Shown here: positions 35,166-44,271 of the stretch, one piece after another | Layout: the number at the start of each line of letters is the position of its first letter | Numbering within the stretch: the first letter of the stretch is position 1 | Assembly: GCA_903878805.1 (NCBI GenBank) | Contig: CAIRJF010000013.1 | Span: 1 to 64,000 of the forward strand | DNA length: 64,000 nucleotides | DNA from: an uncultured Verrucomicrobia subdivision 3 bacterium | Lineage (GTDB): Bacteria; Verrucomicrobiota; Verrucomicrobiia; Limisphaerales; UBA11358 | Reading direction: 5' to 3' | The notes under the pieces: generated by a model | What the model saw: the letters and a program-made list of their open reading frames with translations, nothing else | What the model was told of the DNA's origin: nothing | Database searches by the model: none | Made by a program: the position numbers and the translations under genes

Positions 35166-35850
35166 TTAATCCCAAAGGGATTAAATCATCCAGCCCAGCG
35201 TTGACGCGCCAGCGGCTACGCTGGGTCAATGTGCCACCAATTTTTATCAACCCTGAAAGGGTTGAATCATCCGCCCGCCTGTCGCATCATCCGGCCATGC
35301 CGCAATCGCTCGCCAAAATCATTGTGCATACCGTTTTCTCCACGAAAGACCGTTGCCCATTTCTGCGCGACAAAGCCCTGCGCGAAGAATTGCACCGCTA
35401 CCTCGGCGGCATTCTTGCAAATCTTGATTGCCAGCCCGTCATCATCGGCGGCGTGGAGGATCACGTTCATATTCTCTCAACGCTGCCACGCACCGGCACG
35501 GCGGCGGAAATGGTCAAAGAGGCCAAACGCGGCTCGTCGCTGTGGCTCAAAACCAAAAGCCCGGAGCTGCAAGATTTCGCGTGGCAAAACGGCTACGGAA
35601 TTTTCTCGATTGGCTATTCGCAGGTCGAGGAGGTGCGAAAATACATTGCCGGACAGGAGGAACACCACCGCACGATTTCATTTCAGGACGAGTTTCGGAA
35701 ATTTTTGGAATGCTACGCCGTGGAATATGACGAGAGATATGTGTGGGATTGATTCAACCCTTTCAGGGTTGATGATTTTGTGACGCCCACCCAGGGTAGC
35801 TCGTTCCTCGCAACCCTGGGCTGAACGATTTGAATCCCGTTGGGATTCAA
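35166..35850. mobile_element. RAYT element with mirror-ordered flanking hairpins
   Basis: Upstream hairpins: A, TTAATCCC-AAA-GGGATTAA (35166-35184); B, CCCAGCGT...ACGCTGGG (35194-35225); C, TCAACCCT...AGGGTTGA (35247-35265). Then the transposase gene. Downstream: C', TCAACCCT...AGGGTTGA (35754-35772); B', CCCAGGGT...ACCCTGGG (35790-35820); A', TTGAATCCC-GTT-GGGATTCAA (35830-35850). The order is A-B-C-gene-C'-B'-A', an overall inverted structure, with GTAG in B' and its complement CTAC in B. The last hairpin overlaps the stop of the downstream nuclease gene. Confidence 0.75.
35297..35752 (+). CDS. REP-associated tyrosine transposase (RAYT, IS200-like Y1)
   Basis: A 151-residue Y1 transposase from ATG at 35297. 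The HUH motif appears as DHVHIL and the catalytic tyrosine fits in SIGYSQVEEVRKYIAGQEEHH; the N-terminus PQSLAKIIVHTVFSTKDR is the family hallmark. HUH transposases nick and join single-stranded DNA, recognising hairpins at element ends. The gene is flanked by three hairpins on each side, and GTAG-footed REP pairs occur nearby in the window, so it is best viewed as a RAYT. It lies on the plus strand, against the pur genes. Confidence 0.88.
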   Translation: MPQSLAKIIVHTVFSTKDRCPFLRDKALREELHRYLGGILANLDCQPVIIGGVEDHVHILSTLPRTGTAAEMVKEAKRGSSLWLKTKSPELQDFAWQNGYGIFSIGYSQVEEVRKYIAGQEEHHRTISFQDEFRKFLECYAVEYDERYVWD

Positions 35851-36659
35851 GGAGTGTGAATCAAACCTTCCAGCGGACGACATTTTCCGCCCTTGTGAAT
35901 CATGGCGTGGCAATTTGCACAGACAATCGCCAAATCGTCCAAGCTGGTCAGCGAAGGAGAATTTCTGTCACCAATCGGTTTCAAATGGTGAACATGAGCG
36001 AAATCTTTTCCAAGTTCACCATAAACTTTCTCAAAATCAAAGCAGCAGCCAAGAACTTCACAAATCAAACGGCCATTGTTTTTCGTCTTTGCCTGTTTCA
36101 GTTTTGCGTCGCGCAGCTTTTGTTCCCGCTTCCGATGCCGAACCAAAGCGATTCTTTCTTCACCTTCAAAAGCCGAAATTTCGTCATCAACAAAAACGTC
36201 GCCGAGACTCGAAGCCCCAATGTGTTTCGCCCAAAGGTCTTCGAGTTCGCTAATGATTTGAGGCGGAATTTGAATTCCCGACGATTGAGGCGTCCAACTT
36301 TTCTTACCGATTTTCCATCGGGGCAGCTTATTGATCGAAAGTGGAACATCAATTGTTGGATTGAGAATTCGTTCCCATTCGCACATCACAAACAAACCCT
36401 GCTTTCCTTCTGCCTGCTTTTGCACATCCCAATGCGTGTCAAAATAGGGCGGCTTGACCACCCAGCCTGAGCCAATAATTCCCTTCGGCTCAACACCCAG
36501 CCGAATCAGAAACACACGGTCGCCAACTTCAATTTGCTTTGTGTTTCCGCAACTCCATCTACCGATCACAGTTTTGCCGGCAGCGGTTTCATTCGCTTGC
36601 CTGGGCATTTCAGGTTCAGGCGAACGATTCGGATTCCACGTCAGCAAATAGGTCTTCAT
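35847..36659 (-). CDS. EVE-like domain/HNH endonuclease fusion
   Basis: A 270-residue protein. The N-terminal region (about 1-110) has MKTYLLTWNPNRS, WSCGNTKQIEVGDRVFLI and GIIGSGWVV, resembling an EVE (PUA-superfamily) fold that reads modified bases. The C-terminal region is an HNH nuclease: CEVLGC, HVHHLKP and VCANCHAMIH. Such fusions are candidate modification-dependent (type IV-like) restriction enzymes. A charged middle carries RHRKREQKLRDAKLKQ. It lies between purQ and purL and is A+T-richer (27 of 60 G/C at 36061-36120). Its stop is inside hairpin A' of the RAYT element. Confidence 0.75.
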   Translation of the reverse strand: MKTYLLTWNPNRSPEPEMPRQANETAAGKTVIGRWSCGNTKQIEVGDRVFLIRLGVEPKGIIGSGWVVKPPYFDTHWDVQKQAEGKQGLFVMCEWERILNPTIDVPLSINKLPRWKIGKKSWTPQSSGIQIPPQIISELEDLWAKHIGASSLGDVFVDDEISAFEGEERIALVRHRKREQKLRDAKLKQAKTKNNGRLICEVLGCCFDFEKVYGELGKDFAHVHHLKPIGDRNSPSLTSLDDLAIVCANCHAMIHKGGKCRPLEGLIHTP

Positions 36660-36677
36660 CGCTCGAACCTGAAATTT

Positions 36678-37388
36678 TTATGCCGCTTGCGCGACGGTTT
36701 TATTTTTGAGCGCGGCGAAGATGCTTTCGAAAATCCATTTGCCGTCGTCGCTGCCGAGCAGCGGTTCGCAGGCGCGTTCGGGATGCGGCATCAGACCGGC
36801 CACGTTGCGCTTTTCATTGCAGATGCCGGCGATGTTTTGCAGCGCGCCGTTGGGATTCGCACTGTCGGTCAGGTTTCCGCTGGCGTCGCAGTATTGCCAG
36901 AGGATTTGATTGTTGGCCTTGAGCTTCGCGAGCGTTTCTTCGTCGGCAAAATAGCAGCCTTCGCCGTGGGCGATGGGCACGCGGAGAATTTTTCCCGCCG
37001 GAATCTGGCTGGTGAACGGCGAATCGTTCGTGGCGGTCTTGAGGAAAATATTTTCGCAGTGGAATTGCAGGTCGCGGTTGCGGATGAGCGCGCCGGGCAA
37101 CAGGCCGGCTTCGGTGAGGACTTGAAAGCCGTTGCAGACGCCGAGGACGAGGCCGCCGTTGTCGGCGAATTGTTTCACGGCCTGCATGACGGGGCTGAAC
37201 CGCGCGATCGCGCCGCAGCGCAAGTAATCGCCATAACTAAATCCGCCGGGCACGATGACGCAGTCGGTGTCACCGAGCGACGCATCCTTGTGCCAGACGA
37301 GCCGCGCGGAATGGCCGAGGTGTTGCAGCGCGTGGACGGCGTCCTGGTCGCAGTTGCTGGCGGGAAATTGGAGGACGGAGAAATTCAT
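36678..37388 (-). CDS. purQ: Phosphoribosylformylglycinamidine synthase subunit I (glutaminase)
   Basis: A 236-residue class-I glutamine amidotransferase. The nucleophile Cys is in [10 protein letters not shown], and the His-Glu pair sits in the C-terminal [10 protein letters not shown] segment. It supplies ammonia to PurL in the fourth step of purine synthesis, in complex with PurS. It is downstream of purS and would normally be followed by purL, but here the nuclease and RAYT element lie between. Confidence 0.93.
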   Translation of the reverse strand: MNFSVLQFPASNCDQDAVHALQHLGHSARLVWHKDASLGDTDCVIVPGGFSYGDYLRCGAIARFSPVMQAVKQFADNGGLVLGVCNGFQVLTEAGLLPGALIRNRDLQFHCENIFLKTATNDSPFTSQIPAGKILRVPIAHGEGCYFADEETLAKLKANNQILWQYCDASGNLTDSANPNGALQNIAGICNEKRNVAGLMPHPERACEPLLGSDDGKWIFESIFAALKNKTVAQAA

Positions 37389-37390
37389 AG

Positions 37391-37452
37391 TCGTGATGCG
37401 TGACGAGTGAAACGTGATTTGTTATTCACGCATCACTCATCACTCGTTACTC
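37391..37452. repeat. Nested inverted repeats between purS and purQ
   Basis: GATGCGTGA (37395-37403) pairs with TCACGCATC (37426-37434), and ACGAGTGA (37403-37410) with TCACTCGT (37440-37447). Repeated GTGA/TCAC units alternate over about 60 bases. It fills the whole gap between the two genes and may be an attenuator-type hairpin or a dispersed repeat. Confidence 0.45.
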
Positions 37453-37689
37453 GATTTCGAGTTTGTAATCTTCAATCACCGGATTGCTCAACAGCTTGTG
37501 CGCCGCGTCATTCAAAGCTTTGCTCGCCGCCGCCTTGTCCGTGCCGGGCGCGAGGTCGATCTCGATGTATTTGCCGATGTGGACGCCGGTGACGCCGGTG
37601 TAGCCCATGTGTTCGAGGGCGGTCTGGACGGTTTTGCCCTGCGGATCCAGCACGGCTTTCTTCGGTGTGATGATGATTTTGGCTTTCAT
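37447..37689 (-). CDS. purS: Phosphoribosylformylglycinamidine synthase subunit PurS
   Basis: An 80-residue protein. The beginning MKAKIIITPKKAVLDPQGKT and GYTGVTGVHIGKYIEIDL are characteristic of PurS. It bridges PurL and PurQ for ammonia channelling. Presence of separate PurS, PurQ and a small-type PurL fits the Gram-positive-like complex also found in many other phyla. First gene of the pur cluster on the minus strand. Confidence 0.93.
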   Translation of the reverse strand: MKAKIIITPKKAVLDPQGKTVQTALEHMGYTGVTGVHIGKYIEIDLAPGTDKAAASKALNDAAHKLLSNPVIEDYKLEIE

Positions 37690-37914
37690 GTGCGAACGGG
37701 AATGCTCCCGCGAAAAATCGAGGCGGCATGATGGCGAAATTTTTTGCGGGGGGCGAGCAGTTTTTCGCGCGTTGAAAATTATTCACGCTGGCCATTGTTG
37801 AACAGCGTTGGCCACTCTAATAAAAAATCCGGCGCGTATTTGCGGTTGAATTGTCACGCCCGGCTTTTTGGCACGGGGCAAGCTATTTTTATTTCTCATC
37901 AGAGGGTTGTCCGC

Positions 37915-38475
37915 ATGAAAAATCAGAATCAAGAACCAATAACTGTTTCCACGTCCGCCGCCATCAATGTCTGGCTGGTGGACGACAACAAAAGCATCCG
38001 CAGCGCGTTGAAAACTCTGCTCGGCCTCTGCCCAAGTGTTTGTTGCGCGGCAGAATTTCATTCGCCAAACGCGGTGTTGAGCGCTCTCGCCAGTCGGCTC
38101 GGCCCGGACGCCATCCTGCTCGACATCCAGATGGGCGAAGCGAACGGTCTTGACGCCATCCGCCCCATCAAGGCGCTCGCTCGCCACACGCAGGTGGTGA
38201 TGTTCACTACGTGCTTCGATCCCGAATCTAAGCAACGCGCGCTCATCAATGGTGCGACGGACTTTCTGCAAAAAAGCGCACCGTTCGAAAAAATTGCCGC
38301 CACGCTCGAACGCGCCACCAAAAATCCCGCACCGCACCTGAAAAATCTTCGGAACACGGCCACGGTGCGACCAGCCAGTTCTGCCGTCACCCGTCCACGC
38401 CGGTTGTTGTGGCTGGATCATTGCCTTGATTTGCTTACTGTCCGCAAACGTCCGCGAGTGCAACCGGCACGTTGA
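37915..38475 (+). CDS. Response regulator, receiver domain only
   Basis: 186 residues from ATG at 37915, preceded by AGAGGG. The receiver has acidic residues in VWLVDDNKS, the phosphoacceptor Asp in ILLDIQMG, the Thr in VVMFTTCFD and the Lys in FLQKSAPFEK. A tail of about 60 residues, rich in Arg and Pro, has no output domain I can recognise. No histidine kinase gene is adjacent. The divergent 225-base gap to purS presumably contains promoters for both. Confidence 0.8.
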   Translation: MKNQNQEPITVSTSAAINVWLVDDNKSIRSALKTLLGLCPSVCCAAEFHSPNAVLSALASRLGPDAILLDIQMGEANGLDAIRPIKALARHTQVVMFTTCFDPESKQRALINGATDFLQKSAPFEKIAATLERATKNPAPHLKNLRNTATVRPASSAVTRPRRLLWLDHCLDLLTVRKRPRVQPAR

Positions 38476-38573
38476 CCTCAAATTCATCGCCCGCGCCGAA
38501 TTTTCAATTTTTTTTTGCTACCCGGCCATAAGCAGGGTTGAAATTCCCTGCCGTTTGCGCGAAAGTGGCGGCC

Positions 38574-40124
38574 ATGCGAATCTTGAATTCACCCGCCAAG
38601 ACCAACGGCGGCAACGGCGACCGCAAAAACCTCGACGCGTGCTCCATCGTCATCTTTGGCGCGAGCGGCGATTTGACCGCGCGCAAGCTCATTCCCGCGC
38701 TCTATCATTTATTCAAGGACAAGCAGATGCCAGAGACGTTCCGCGTCATCGGTTTTGCGCGGCGCGAGAAGACCGACGCTTCATGGCGGCAGGAATTGCG
38801 CACGGCGCTCGACCAATTTTCCCGCACGAAACCGGTGGACGAAAAAGTCTGGGCTGCATTCGCGGAAAATATTTTTTACTGCGTCGGCGATCTGACTGAA
38901 GATGCCGCCTACGCGAAACTTGAAAAGCAATTGAGTTCATTTGGCAATCCCGCGTTGCGCGATAACTTGTTGTTTTATCTCGCGATTTCGCCCAGCCAGT
39001 TCGGCGAAGTCGTCGAACAAGTGCATCGTTCCGGTCTGTTGAGAAAAGACGGCCCCGGCTGGCAACGCCTCGTCGTAGAGAAACCGTTCGGACACGATCT
39101 CGCGTCCGCCGAGGCGCTAAACAAGGAATTGACGCGTTACGCACACGAGTCGCAGGTCTTCCGCATTGACCATTATCTCGGCAAGGAAACCGTGCAGAAC
39201 ATTTTGATGTTCCGCTTTTCCAATTCCATTTTCGAGCGCCTCTGGAACCGCGAGTCGGTAGATTCAATTCAACTTACCGTTTCCGAAAAAATCGGCGTGG
39301 GTGACCGTGGCGGTTATTACGAAGAAGCCGGTGCGTTGCGCGACATGGTGCAAAATCACATGCTGCAAGTGCTCTCGCTCATCGCGATGGAACCGCCCGT
39401 GTCGCTCGAAGCCGAAGCCGTGCGCGATGAAAAAGTGAAGTTGCTCAAATCCATTCGCCCGCTTACGCCGGAAGATGTCGCGAAGCAAGTGGTGCGCGGC
39501 CAATATTTCGCCGGCGCGGTCAACGGCGATCCGCGTCCGGGCTACCGGCAGGAAGTGAAAGTGAAGCCGGACTCAAACGTCGAAACGTTTGTCGCGTTGA
39601 AATTGCTCATTGATAATTGGCGCTGGAGCGGCGTGCCGTTTTATCTGCGCACCGGAAAAAATTTGCCGCAGAGCGCGAGCGAAGTGCGGATTCAATTTCG
39701 CCCCACGCCGAATGTTTTGTTCGCCGCGCAATGCGGTTCGCATCTCGACGCAAATGCCCTCACGTTGCGGCTGCAACCGAACGAAGGGATTTCGCTGCAT
39801 TTCAACGGCAAGATTCCCGGCCTCGCCATTGGCGTGCGTCCCGTGCGGATGCACTTCAGCTACGACGCGGAATTTGGCGCTTACACGCCCGAAGCTTACG
39901 AACGGCTTTTGCTTGAAGCCATCGCCGGCGACGCGACGCTCTTCATTCGTCGTGACGAAGTGGAAACCGCTTGGAAAATTGCCGACTCCATCCGCCTCGG
40001 CTGGGAAGGCAAGCCGCTGACGAACCGCGAATTTTACGCCGCCGGCACTTGGGGGCCGATTGCCGCCGACGATTTGCTGGCGCAAACCGGCCACGAATGG
40101 CACGAGCCGCAGGTGATTAAATAG
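38574..40124 (+). CDS. zwf: Glucose-6-phosphate 1-dehydrogenase
   Basis: 516 residues from the ATG at 38574; a TTG at 38538 would add twelve. The coenzyme motif is IVIFGASGDLTARKL and the substrate motif RIDHYLGKETVQN. VPFYLRTGKNL and RPVRMHFSY are also present. It oxidises glucose-6-phosphate to 6-phosphogluconolactone and makes NADPH at the entry of the oxidative pentose phosphate pathway. Length fits. The next gene follows after four bases. Confidence 0.93.
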   Translation: MRILNSPAKTNGGNGDRKNLDACSIVIFGASGDLTARKLIPALYHLFKDKQMPETFRVIGFARREKTDASWRQELRTALDQFSRTKPVDEKVWAAFAENIFYCVGDLTEDAAYAKLEKQLSSFGNPALRDNLLFYLAISPSQFGEVVEQVHRSGLLRKDGPGWQRLVVEKPFGHDLASAEALNKELTRYAHESQVFRIDHYLGKETVQNILMFRFSNSIFERLWNRESVDSIQLTVSEKIGVGDRGGYYEEAGALRDMVQNHMLQVLSLIAMEPPVSLEAEAVRDEKVKLLKSIRPLTPEDVAKQVVRGQYFAGAVNGDPRPGYRQEVKVKPDSNVETFVALKLLIDNWRWSGVPFYLRTGKNLPQSASEVRIQFRPTPNVLFAAQCGSHLDANALTLRLQPNEGISLHFNGKIPGLAIGVRPVRMHFSYDAEFGAYTPEAYERLLLEAIAGDATLFIRRDEVETAWKIADSIRLGWEGKPLTNREFYAAGTWGPIAADDLLAQTGHEWHEPQVIK

Positions 40125-40128
40125 GGTC

Positions 40129-40746
40129 ATGAAATTTAAACGGCTGCTCTGCGGATTGTTGGCGCTGGCGATTTCGACTGCCGTTTTTGCGCAATCGTCT
40201 GGGAATGATAAATCTGGCGCACTGAATAATGCGCTCGTTCTCATCATCCGCCATGCTGAAAAGCCCGACAGCGGTTTTGGCTTGTCCGCCACAGGCAAGG
40301 CGCGCGCCAAGGCGTATGTAAATTATTTCAAAAATTTCACCAATGCGGTGGATGGCCAGCCTTTGAAAATAAATTACATTTTTGCCGCCGCCGATTCCAA
40401 GGAAAGCCATCGTCCGCGTCTCACCATCACCCCGACCAGTCGGGCGCTGGGACTCGCGATAGACAGCCGGTTCAAGGAAAAAGATTTTCAAGGGTTGGCG
40501 AACGAGCTCCATTCCAAACCGCATGGCCGGGCGATTTTGATCGCGTGGCATCATGGCGAAATACCATCGTTGCTGCGCGCGCTGGGCGCGGATCCCGCAG
40601 CGGTCATTCCCAAGTCCAAATGGCCGGAGGACGTGTTCGGCTGGGTGATCGAGTTGCGTTACGATGCCGACGGACATTTGACCGAAACCACGCGCATCAA
40701 TGAAAAACTGATGCCCGATGATTTTAACCGGCATTCGGAAAAATAA
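40129..40746 (+). CDS. Exported histidine phosphatase-superfamily protein
   Basis: 205 residues with an N-terminal signal peptide (KRLLCGLLALAISTAVFAQ) and the histidine-phosphatase motif LIIRHAEKP (RHxE variant of RHG) just after it. A second histidine occurs in AWHHGEIPS. The fold is a phosphoglycerate-mutase-like branch, probably periplasmic. The substrate is not evident. It begins four bases after zwf ends, suggesting co-transcription. Confidence 0.75.
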   Translation: MKFKRLLCGLLALAISTAVFAQSSGNDKSGALNNALVLIIRHAEKPDSGFGLSATGKARAKAYVNYFKNFTNAVDGQPLKINYIFAAADSKESHRPRLTITPTSRALGLAIDSRFKEKDFQGLANELHSKPHGRAILIAWHHGEIPSLLRALGADPAAVIPKSKWPEDVFGWVIELRYDADGHLTETTRINEKLMPDDFNRHSEK

Positions 40747-40832
40747 ATTGGCCTGACTCTTCGGCCAGCCAGACCGCGCTAATTCGCAGAAAGCAAATTG
40801 CCTGCGCGCCGGGTTTGTGTTACTGAATCGGC

Positions 40833-41660
40833 GTGCCCGAACCCAGCCTCCTGCTCCTCATTCCGGCTTACAACGAAGAAGCGCGCATCGAACCGGTGCT
40901 GCGCGAGTTCGCGGCTTTTTTCCAGAAAAATTATGCCGGCAAGTTTCAACTGGTTGTCGTCCTCAACGGTTGCCGCGACAACACGCTCGGCGTGGTGCAG
41001 CGTGTGGAGAAGGATTTTTTCAGCATCAGCCATCTGGATTTCGCCGCGCCCATCGGTAAGGGCGGTGCGCTCATCGAAGGTCTCAGGCTCGCGCCGCTCG
41101 CGGATTTGATCGGCTATGTGGATGCTGACGGTGCGACGCCGGCGCACGCGTATCTGGATTTGGTAAAAAAAATCGGCACGGCGGATTGCGTCGTCGGTTC
41201 GCGCTGGCTGCCGGGCGCGGTGATTCATCAATCGCAGACAGGCGACCGGCAGTTCGCCAGCCGCGTGTTTCATTTCATCGTGCAGACGTTGTTCTGGATG
41301 AACATCCGCGATACGCAGTGCGGCGCGAAGGTGATGAAGCGCGTCGTAGCGGAAAAAATCCATCCAACGCTGTGCATCGCGGACATGGCATTCGACATCA
41401 ACCTGCTCTATTCGATGAAGCGGGCGGGCTTCAAGATTCTGGAAGTGCCGACGGAGTGGACGGACAAGACGGGCTCGAAAGTCGCGCTGGCGCGTTCGTC
41501 GCTGACGATGTTTTTATCGGTGGTGCGGGTGCGGCTAATCTATTCGCCGTTCTACAAATTGCTGCGCCCGCTGCGTCCGCTGGAAGGATGGATTTACACG
41601 AAGTTACGCGCGCCGCAGCCACTCCGGCGTTTGCCGGATGATAAAACGAAGACGGTTTAA
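40833..41660 (+). CDS. Family-2 glycosyltransferase
   Basis: 275 residues with a GTG start. It begins PEPSLLLLIPAYNEEARIEPV, the GT2 signature, then GYVDADGATPAH (the DxD metal-binding triad) and DTQCGAKVMKRVVAEK, typical of dolichyl-phosphate-type glucosyl/mannosyl transferases. The C-terminal amphipathic region has SLTMFLSVVRVRLIY. It likely transfers a sugar from a nucleotide donor to a lipid-phosphate carrier. The flippase gene that converges on it is functionally compatible. Confidence 0.85.
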   Translation: MPEPSLLLLIPAYNEEARIEPVLREFAAFFQKNYAGKFQLVVVLNGCRDNTLGVVQRVEKDFFSISHLDFAAPIGKGGALIEGLRLAPLADLIGYVDADGATPAHAYLDLVKKIGTADCVVGSRWLPGAVIHQSQTGDRQFASRVFHFIVQTLFWMNIRDTQCGAKVMKRVVAEKIHPTLCIADMAFDINLLYSMKRAGFKILEVPTEWTDKTGSKVALARSSLTMFLSVVRVRLIYSPFYKLLRPLRPLEGWIYTKLRAPQPLRRLPDDKTKTV

Positions 41661-41698
41661 AAAATTTGCGGCAGAAAAACGCTGCGCCCGCCCGTCCA

Positions 41699-42994
41699 TT
41701 ATCTGGGCTCTGACGTTTGGGAGTTTTCCTTCACACCCCAGATGAACCACGCGCAGATGGCGAAGAGCAGTAGGTTGAACGCGCCGAGCGTTTGCAGCAC
41801 GACTTCGATGCGGCCTGGATAATGGTTCAGCATCCACGGCAGCGTGAAACCGTAGGCCGCCGCGAGCAGCACCATGAACGGAACCACGCCGAACCGCGCT
41901 CGTGCCAAAAGGTCGTTCACCATCACGTTCGCCAGCGCCAGCGGAACCATCGCGCCCGCATACCACGGGATGAGTTTCATCGTCGAGGCCACGTCGCCCG
42001 CGTGCGCGACGAACCGCACGACCAGCGGCCCGACCAGCCACAAGCCCGCTGCGCCGCAGATGGACAGCACCGCCGTGCCGAGGACGACGAGATTGAACAG
42101 ATTGGTTTTTTCCGACTTCGCGCGGCTTTGGACGAGCTTGGGAAACATCACCGCCGCCATCGGCAATACGAGCCACAGCAGTGCGCGCGATAGAGTTCCG
42201 GCCACGACGTAGGGCTTCATTTGTTCACCGGAAAAATATGCCGTCGCAAACATCGTGTCCGACGTGAACATGAATTGACACGCGCCAAAGCCGAACAGCA
42301 ACGGCAGCACCTGCCGCAGTAAATTTTTTCCGTCAAACCGTTCCGGTTTCAATTGCCACCAGTCTCGCGTGCGCCACACCGGAATGAGCACCGTAATGCT
42401 TACACCGATCAAGGCACCCGCCATCATGCCCGCCGCGCCCAGATGCAACGCGATCACAAAAAAAACCGCGCCCGCCAGTCGCACCACGCCGCCGAGGATG
42501 GATATCCAGCCCATCCAGAAGAAATCCTGACGCCCTTGTAGCAGGCCGGCGAACATCGGCGTCCAGAGCGAAACCAGTAGCAACGCCACCGTCACCCACA
42601 GCCCCAGTTCATTCGGCAGATGCCAGCCCGCCGCAATCTGTTTGCGGAACAAAAAAATCGCCGCCGCGCCCAAGGCCCAGACGATGAAGGATAGCAAACA
42701 CGCCAGCCGGATCAGGCCCGACAATTGCCGTTCGCGACCCGTCGCCACCGCCAACGCCGACTGCTGCGCGAACATCATCTGCAATGGCATCGTTGGTAGA
42801 CAGCCCGCCACCATCAGCAACACGCCGAACGTGGCGTATTCCGAATCAGGAATCGCCTTGTTCAAAAAATGCACGCCCCACGTCAGCGCGCCGCCCGCGA
42901 TTGCCGCAATCATCAGCCAGCCGCTCTGGCGGAAAAACGCTGCGTGCGGCTTGTGGTCAATCGTCGGAATGGATTCAGTTTTCTCGGCACTCAT
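41699..42994 (-). CDS. Polysaccharide flippase-like membrane protein
   Basis: About 431 residues from the ATG at 42994, with twelve or so hydrophobic helices (SGWLMIAAIAGGALTW, ATFGVLLMVAGCLP, VTVALLLVSLWTPMFAGLLQ, and others). The pattern fits the MOP superfamily (Wzx/oligosaccharide flippases and MurJ-like). It would move lipid-linked sugars across the inner membrane. It faces the family-2 glycosyltransferase gene. No sequence element identifies the substrate. Confidence 0.75.
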   Translation of the reverse strand: MSAEKTESIPTIDHKPHAAFFRQSGWLMIAAIAGGALTWGVHFLNKAIPDSEYATFGVLLMVAGCLPTMPLQMMFAQQSALAVATGRERQLSGLIRLACLLSFIVWALGAAAIFLFRKQIAAGWHLPNELGLWVTVALLLVSLWTPMFAGLLQGRQDFFWMGWISILGGVVRLAGAVFFVIALHLGAAGMMAGALIGVSITVLIPVWRTRDWWQLKPERFDGKNLLRQVLPLLFGFGACQFMFTSDTMFATAYFSGEQMKPYVVAGTLSRALLWLVLPMAAVMFPKLVQSRAKSEKTNLFNLVVLGTAVLSICGAAGLWLVGPLVVRFVAHAGDVASTMKLIPWYAGAMVPLALANVMVNDLLARARFGVVPFMVLLAAAYGFTLPWMLNHYPGRIEVVLQTLGAFNLLLFAICAWFIWGVKENSQTSEPR

Positions 42995-43080
42995 GAAATG
43001 AAATGTAATCCTAGCGGTGAGGCGAACGGAACACACGCAACAAAATTGTTAAATTTCCTACCGCGCAACCAGTGGTTAAT

Positions 43081-44208
43081 TTAAGGCAGCGACTGGAAAA
43101 ATCCGACCAGCAAATCCTTTGCGCGTTCAACTTCCGCCAGCGAAATCCACTCATCTGCGGTATGCGCCTGCGCGATGTCGCCCGGCCCGAACACGACGCT
43201 CGGAATGCCGCCCGCCGCCAGCACCGCCGCGTCGCAAAAATAATCCACGCCAAGCGATTTGGTTTGATTCGCCGCGCGCAAAAAACTTTGGACGAGCGGC
43301 AATTTGAAATCTGTTTCCAACGGCAGTGCCGGCGCAAGTTTTGCGTTGGAAAACTTCGCGGACAGTTTTTTTGCCTTTAATAACAAGGTGATTTCGCGGC
43401 GGACGGAACTTTCCGTTTCGCCTGGTAGCGTGCGCCGGTCAATGGAAATCACGCAACTGTCCGGCACGATGTTCGGCTGCGTGCCGCCGGAAATTCTCCC
43501 GACGTTCACCGTGCCGCAGCCGAGTAGTTTGTGTTTTCTCTTTTTCAACTGCGCCGCGTAATCCGTTTCCAAAATGTCCACGATGCGCGCCATTTCATGC
43601 ACCGCATTTTTTCCGAGATGCGGCGTCGCGCCGTGCGCCGCGCGCCCGCGCGTGGCGAGTTCCAGCCACAAGCTGCCTTTGTGGGCGGTGACGACTTGCA
43701 GTTTCGTCGGCTCGCCAACGATGGCCAGATCCGCCTTAAATTTACTTTTCACGAGCGCGCGCGAGCCGGCTTGGGCGTGTTCCTCGTCAATCAATCCGGC
43801 AAAAACAATTTCCGTTCCCTGCGGACGCGATTTCATGTTGCCGAGTTCGCACAACGCGGCGAGCATGGCTGCAACGGAACCTTTCGTGTCGCACGCGCCG
43901 CGTCCGTGCAGCCGACCGTTTTTGCGCTGCGGAATAAATTGTGTTCCGTCCGCGCCGACGGTGTCCAAATGCGGCGCGAGAAAAATGGTTTGTTTGATTT
44001 TACCCCGCGGCAACAAGCGAGCGATGACATTGGCGCGACTGGGTAGGACTTTTTGAAATTCAACTTCCAGTCCGGCGCGTGCGGCGGTGGCGGCGAGAAA
44101 ATCAGCCACTTTCTTTTCGCCTGCATTGGGATGGCGCGGCGGCAAAAAGGCGGGGTTGACGCTCGGTAAAGCGATGAGTTCGGCCAGCAATTGTTCTGTG
44201 CGCGTCAC
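43081..44208 (-). CDS. M20-family amidohydrolase (ArgE/DapE type)
   Basis: A 375-residue metal-dependent deacylase. Motifs visible are LAPHLDTVGADG (metal ligands), GACDTKGSVAAML with the bridging Asp, GLIDEEHAQAG with the Glu base and later Glu ligand, plus VGEPTKL. The ArgE/DapE family removes acyl groups from N-acetylornithine or succinyl-diaminopimelate; from motifs I cannot choose. A tRNA-Tyr gene lies beyond its start. Confidence 0.87.
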   Translation of the reverse strand: MTRTEQLLAELIALPSVNPAFLPPRHPNAGEKKVADFLAATAARAGLEVEFQKVLPSRANVIARLLPRGKIKQTIFLAPHLDTVGADGTQFIPQRKNGRLHGRGACDTKGSVAAMLAALCELGNMKSRPQGTEIVFAGLIDEEHAQAGSRALVKSKFKADLAIVGEPTKLQVVTAHKGSLWLELATRGRAAHGATPHLGKNAVHEMARIVDILETDYAAQLKKRKHKLLGCGTVNVGRISGGTQPNIVPDSCVISIDRRTLPGETESSVRREITLLLKAKKLSAKFSNAKLAPALPLETDFKLPLVQSFLRAANQTKSLGVDYFCDAAVLAAGGIPSVVFGPGDIAQAHTADEWISLAEVERAKDLLVGFFQSLP

Positions 44209-44271
44209 GGCGGCAGGATGTCACAGCCGCCGCGCGGACGAAAGGGAATTGCACCCGAACCGCAGAAAAAG

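Noticed and set aside
35166-35850. Could the ordered hairpins be a CRISPR array?
   Set aside because: Units are not identical direct repeats with regular spacers; they are inverted hairpins around a transposase gene.
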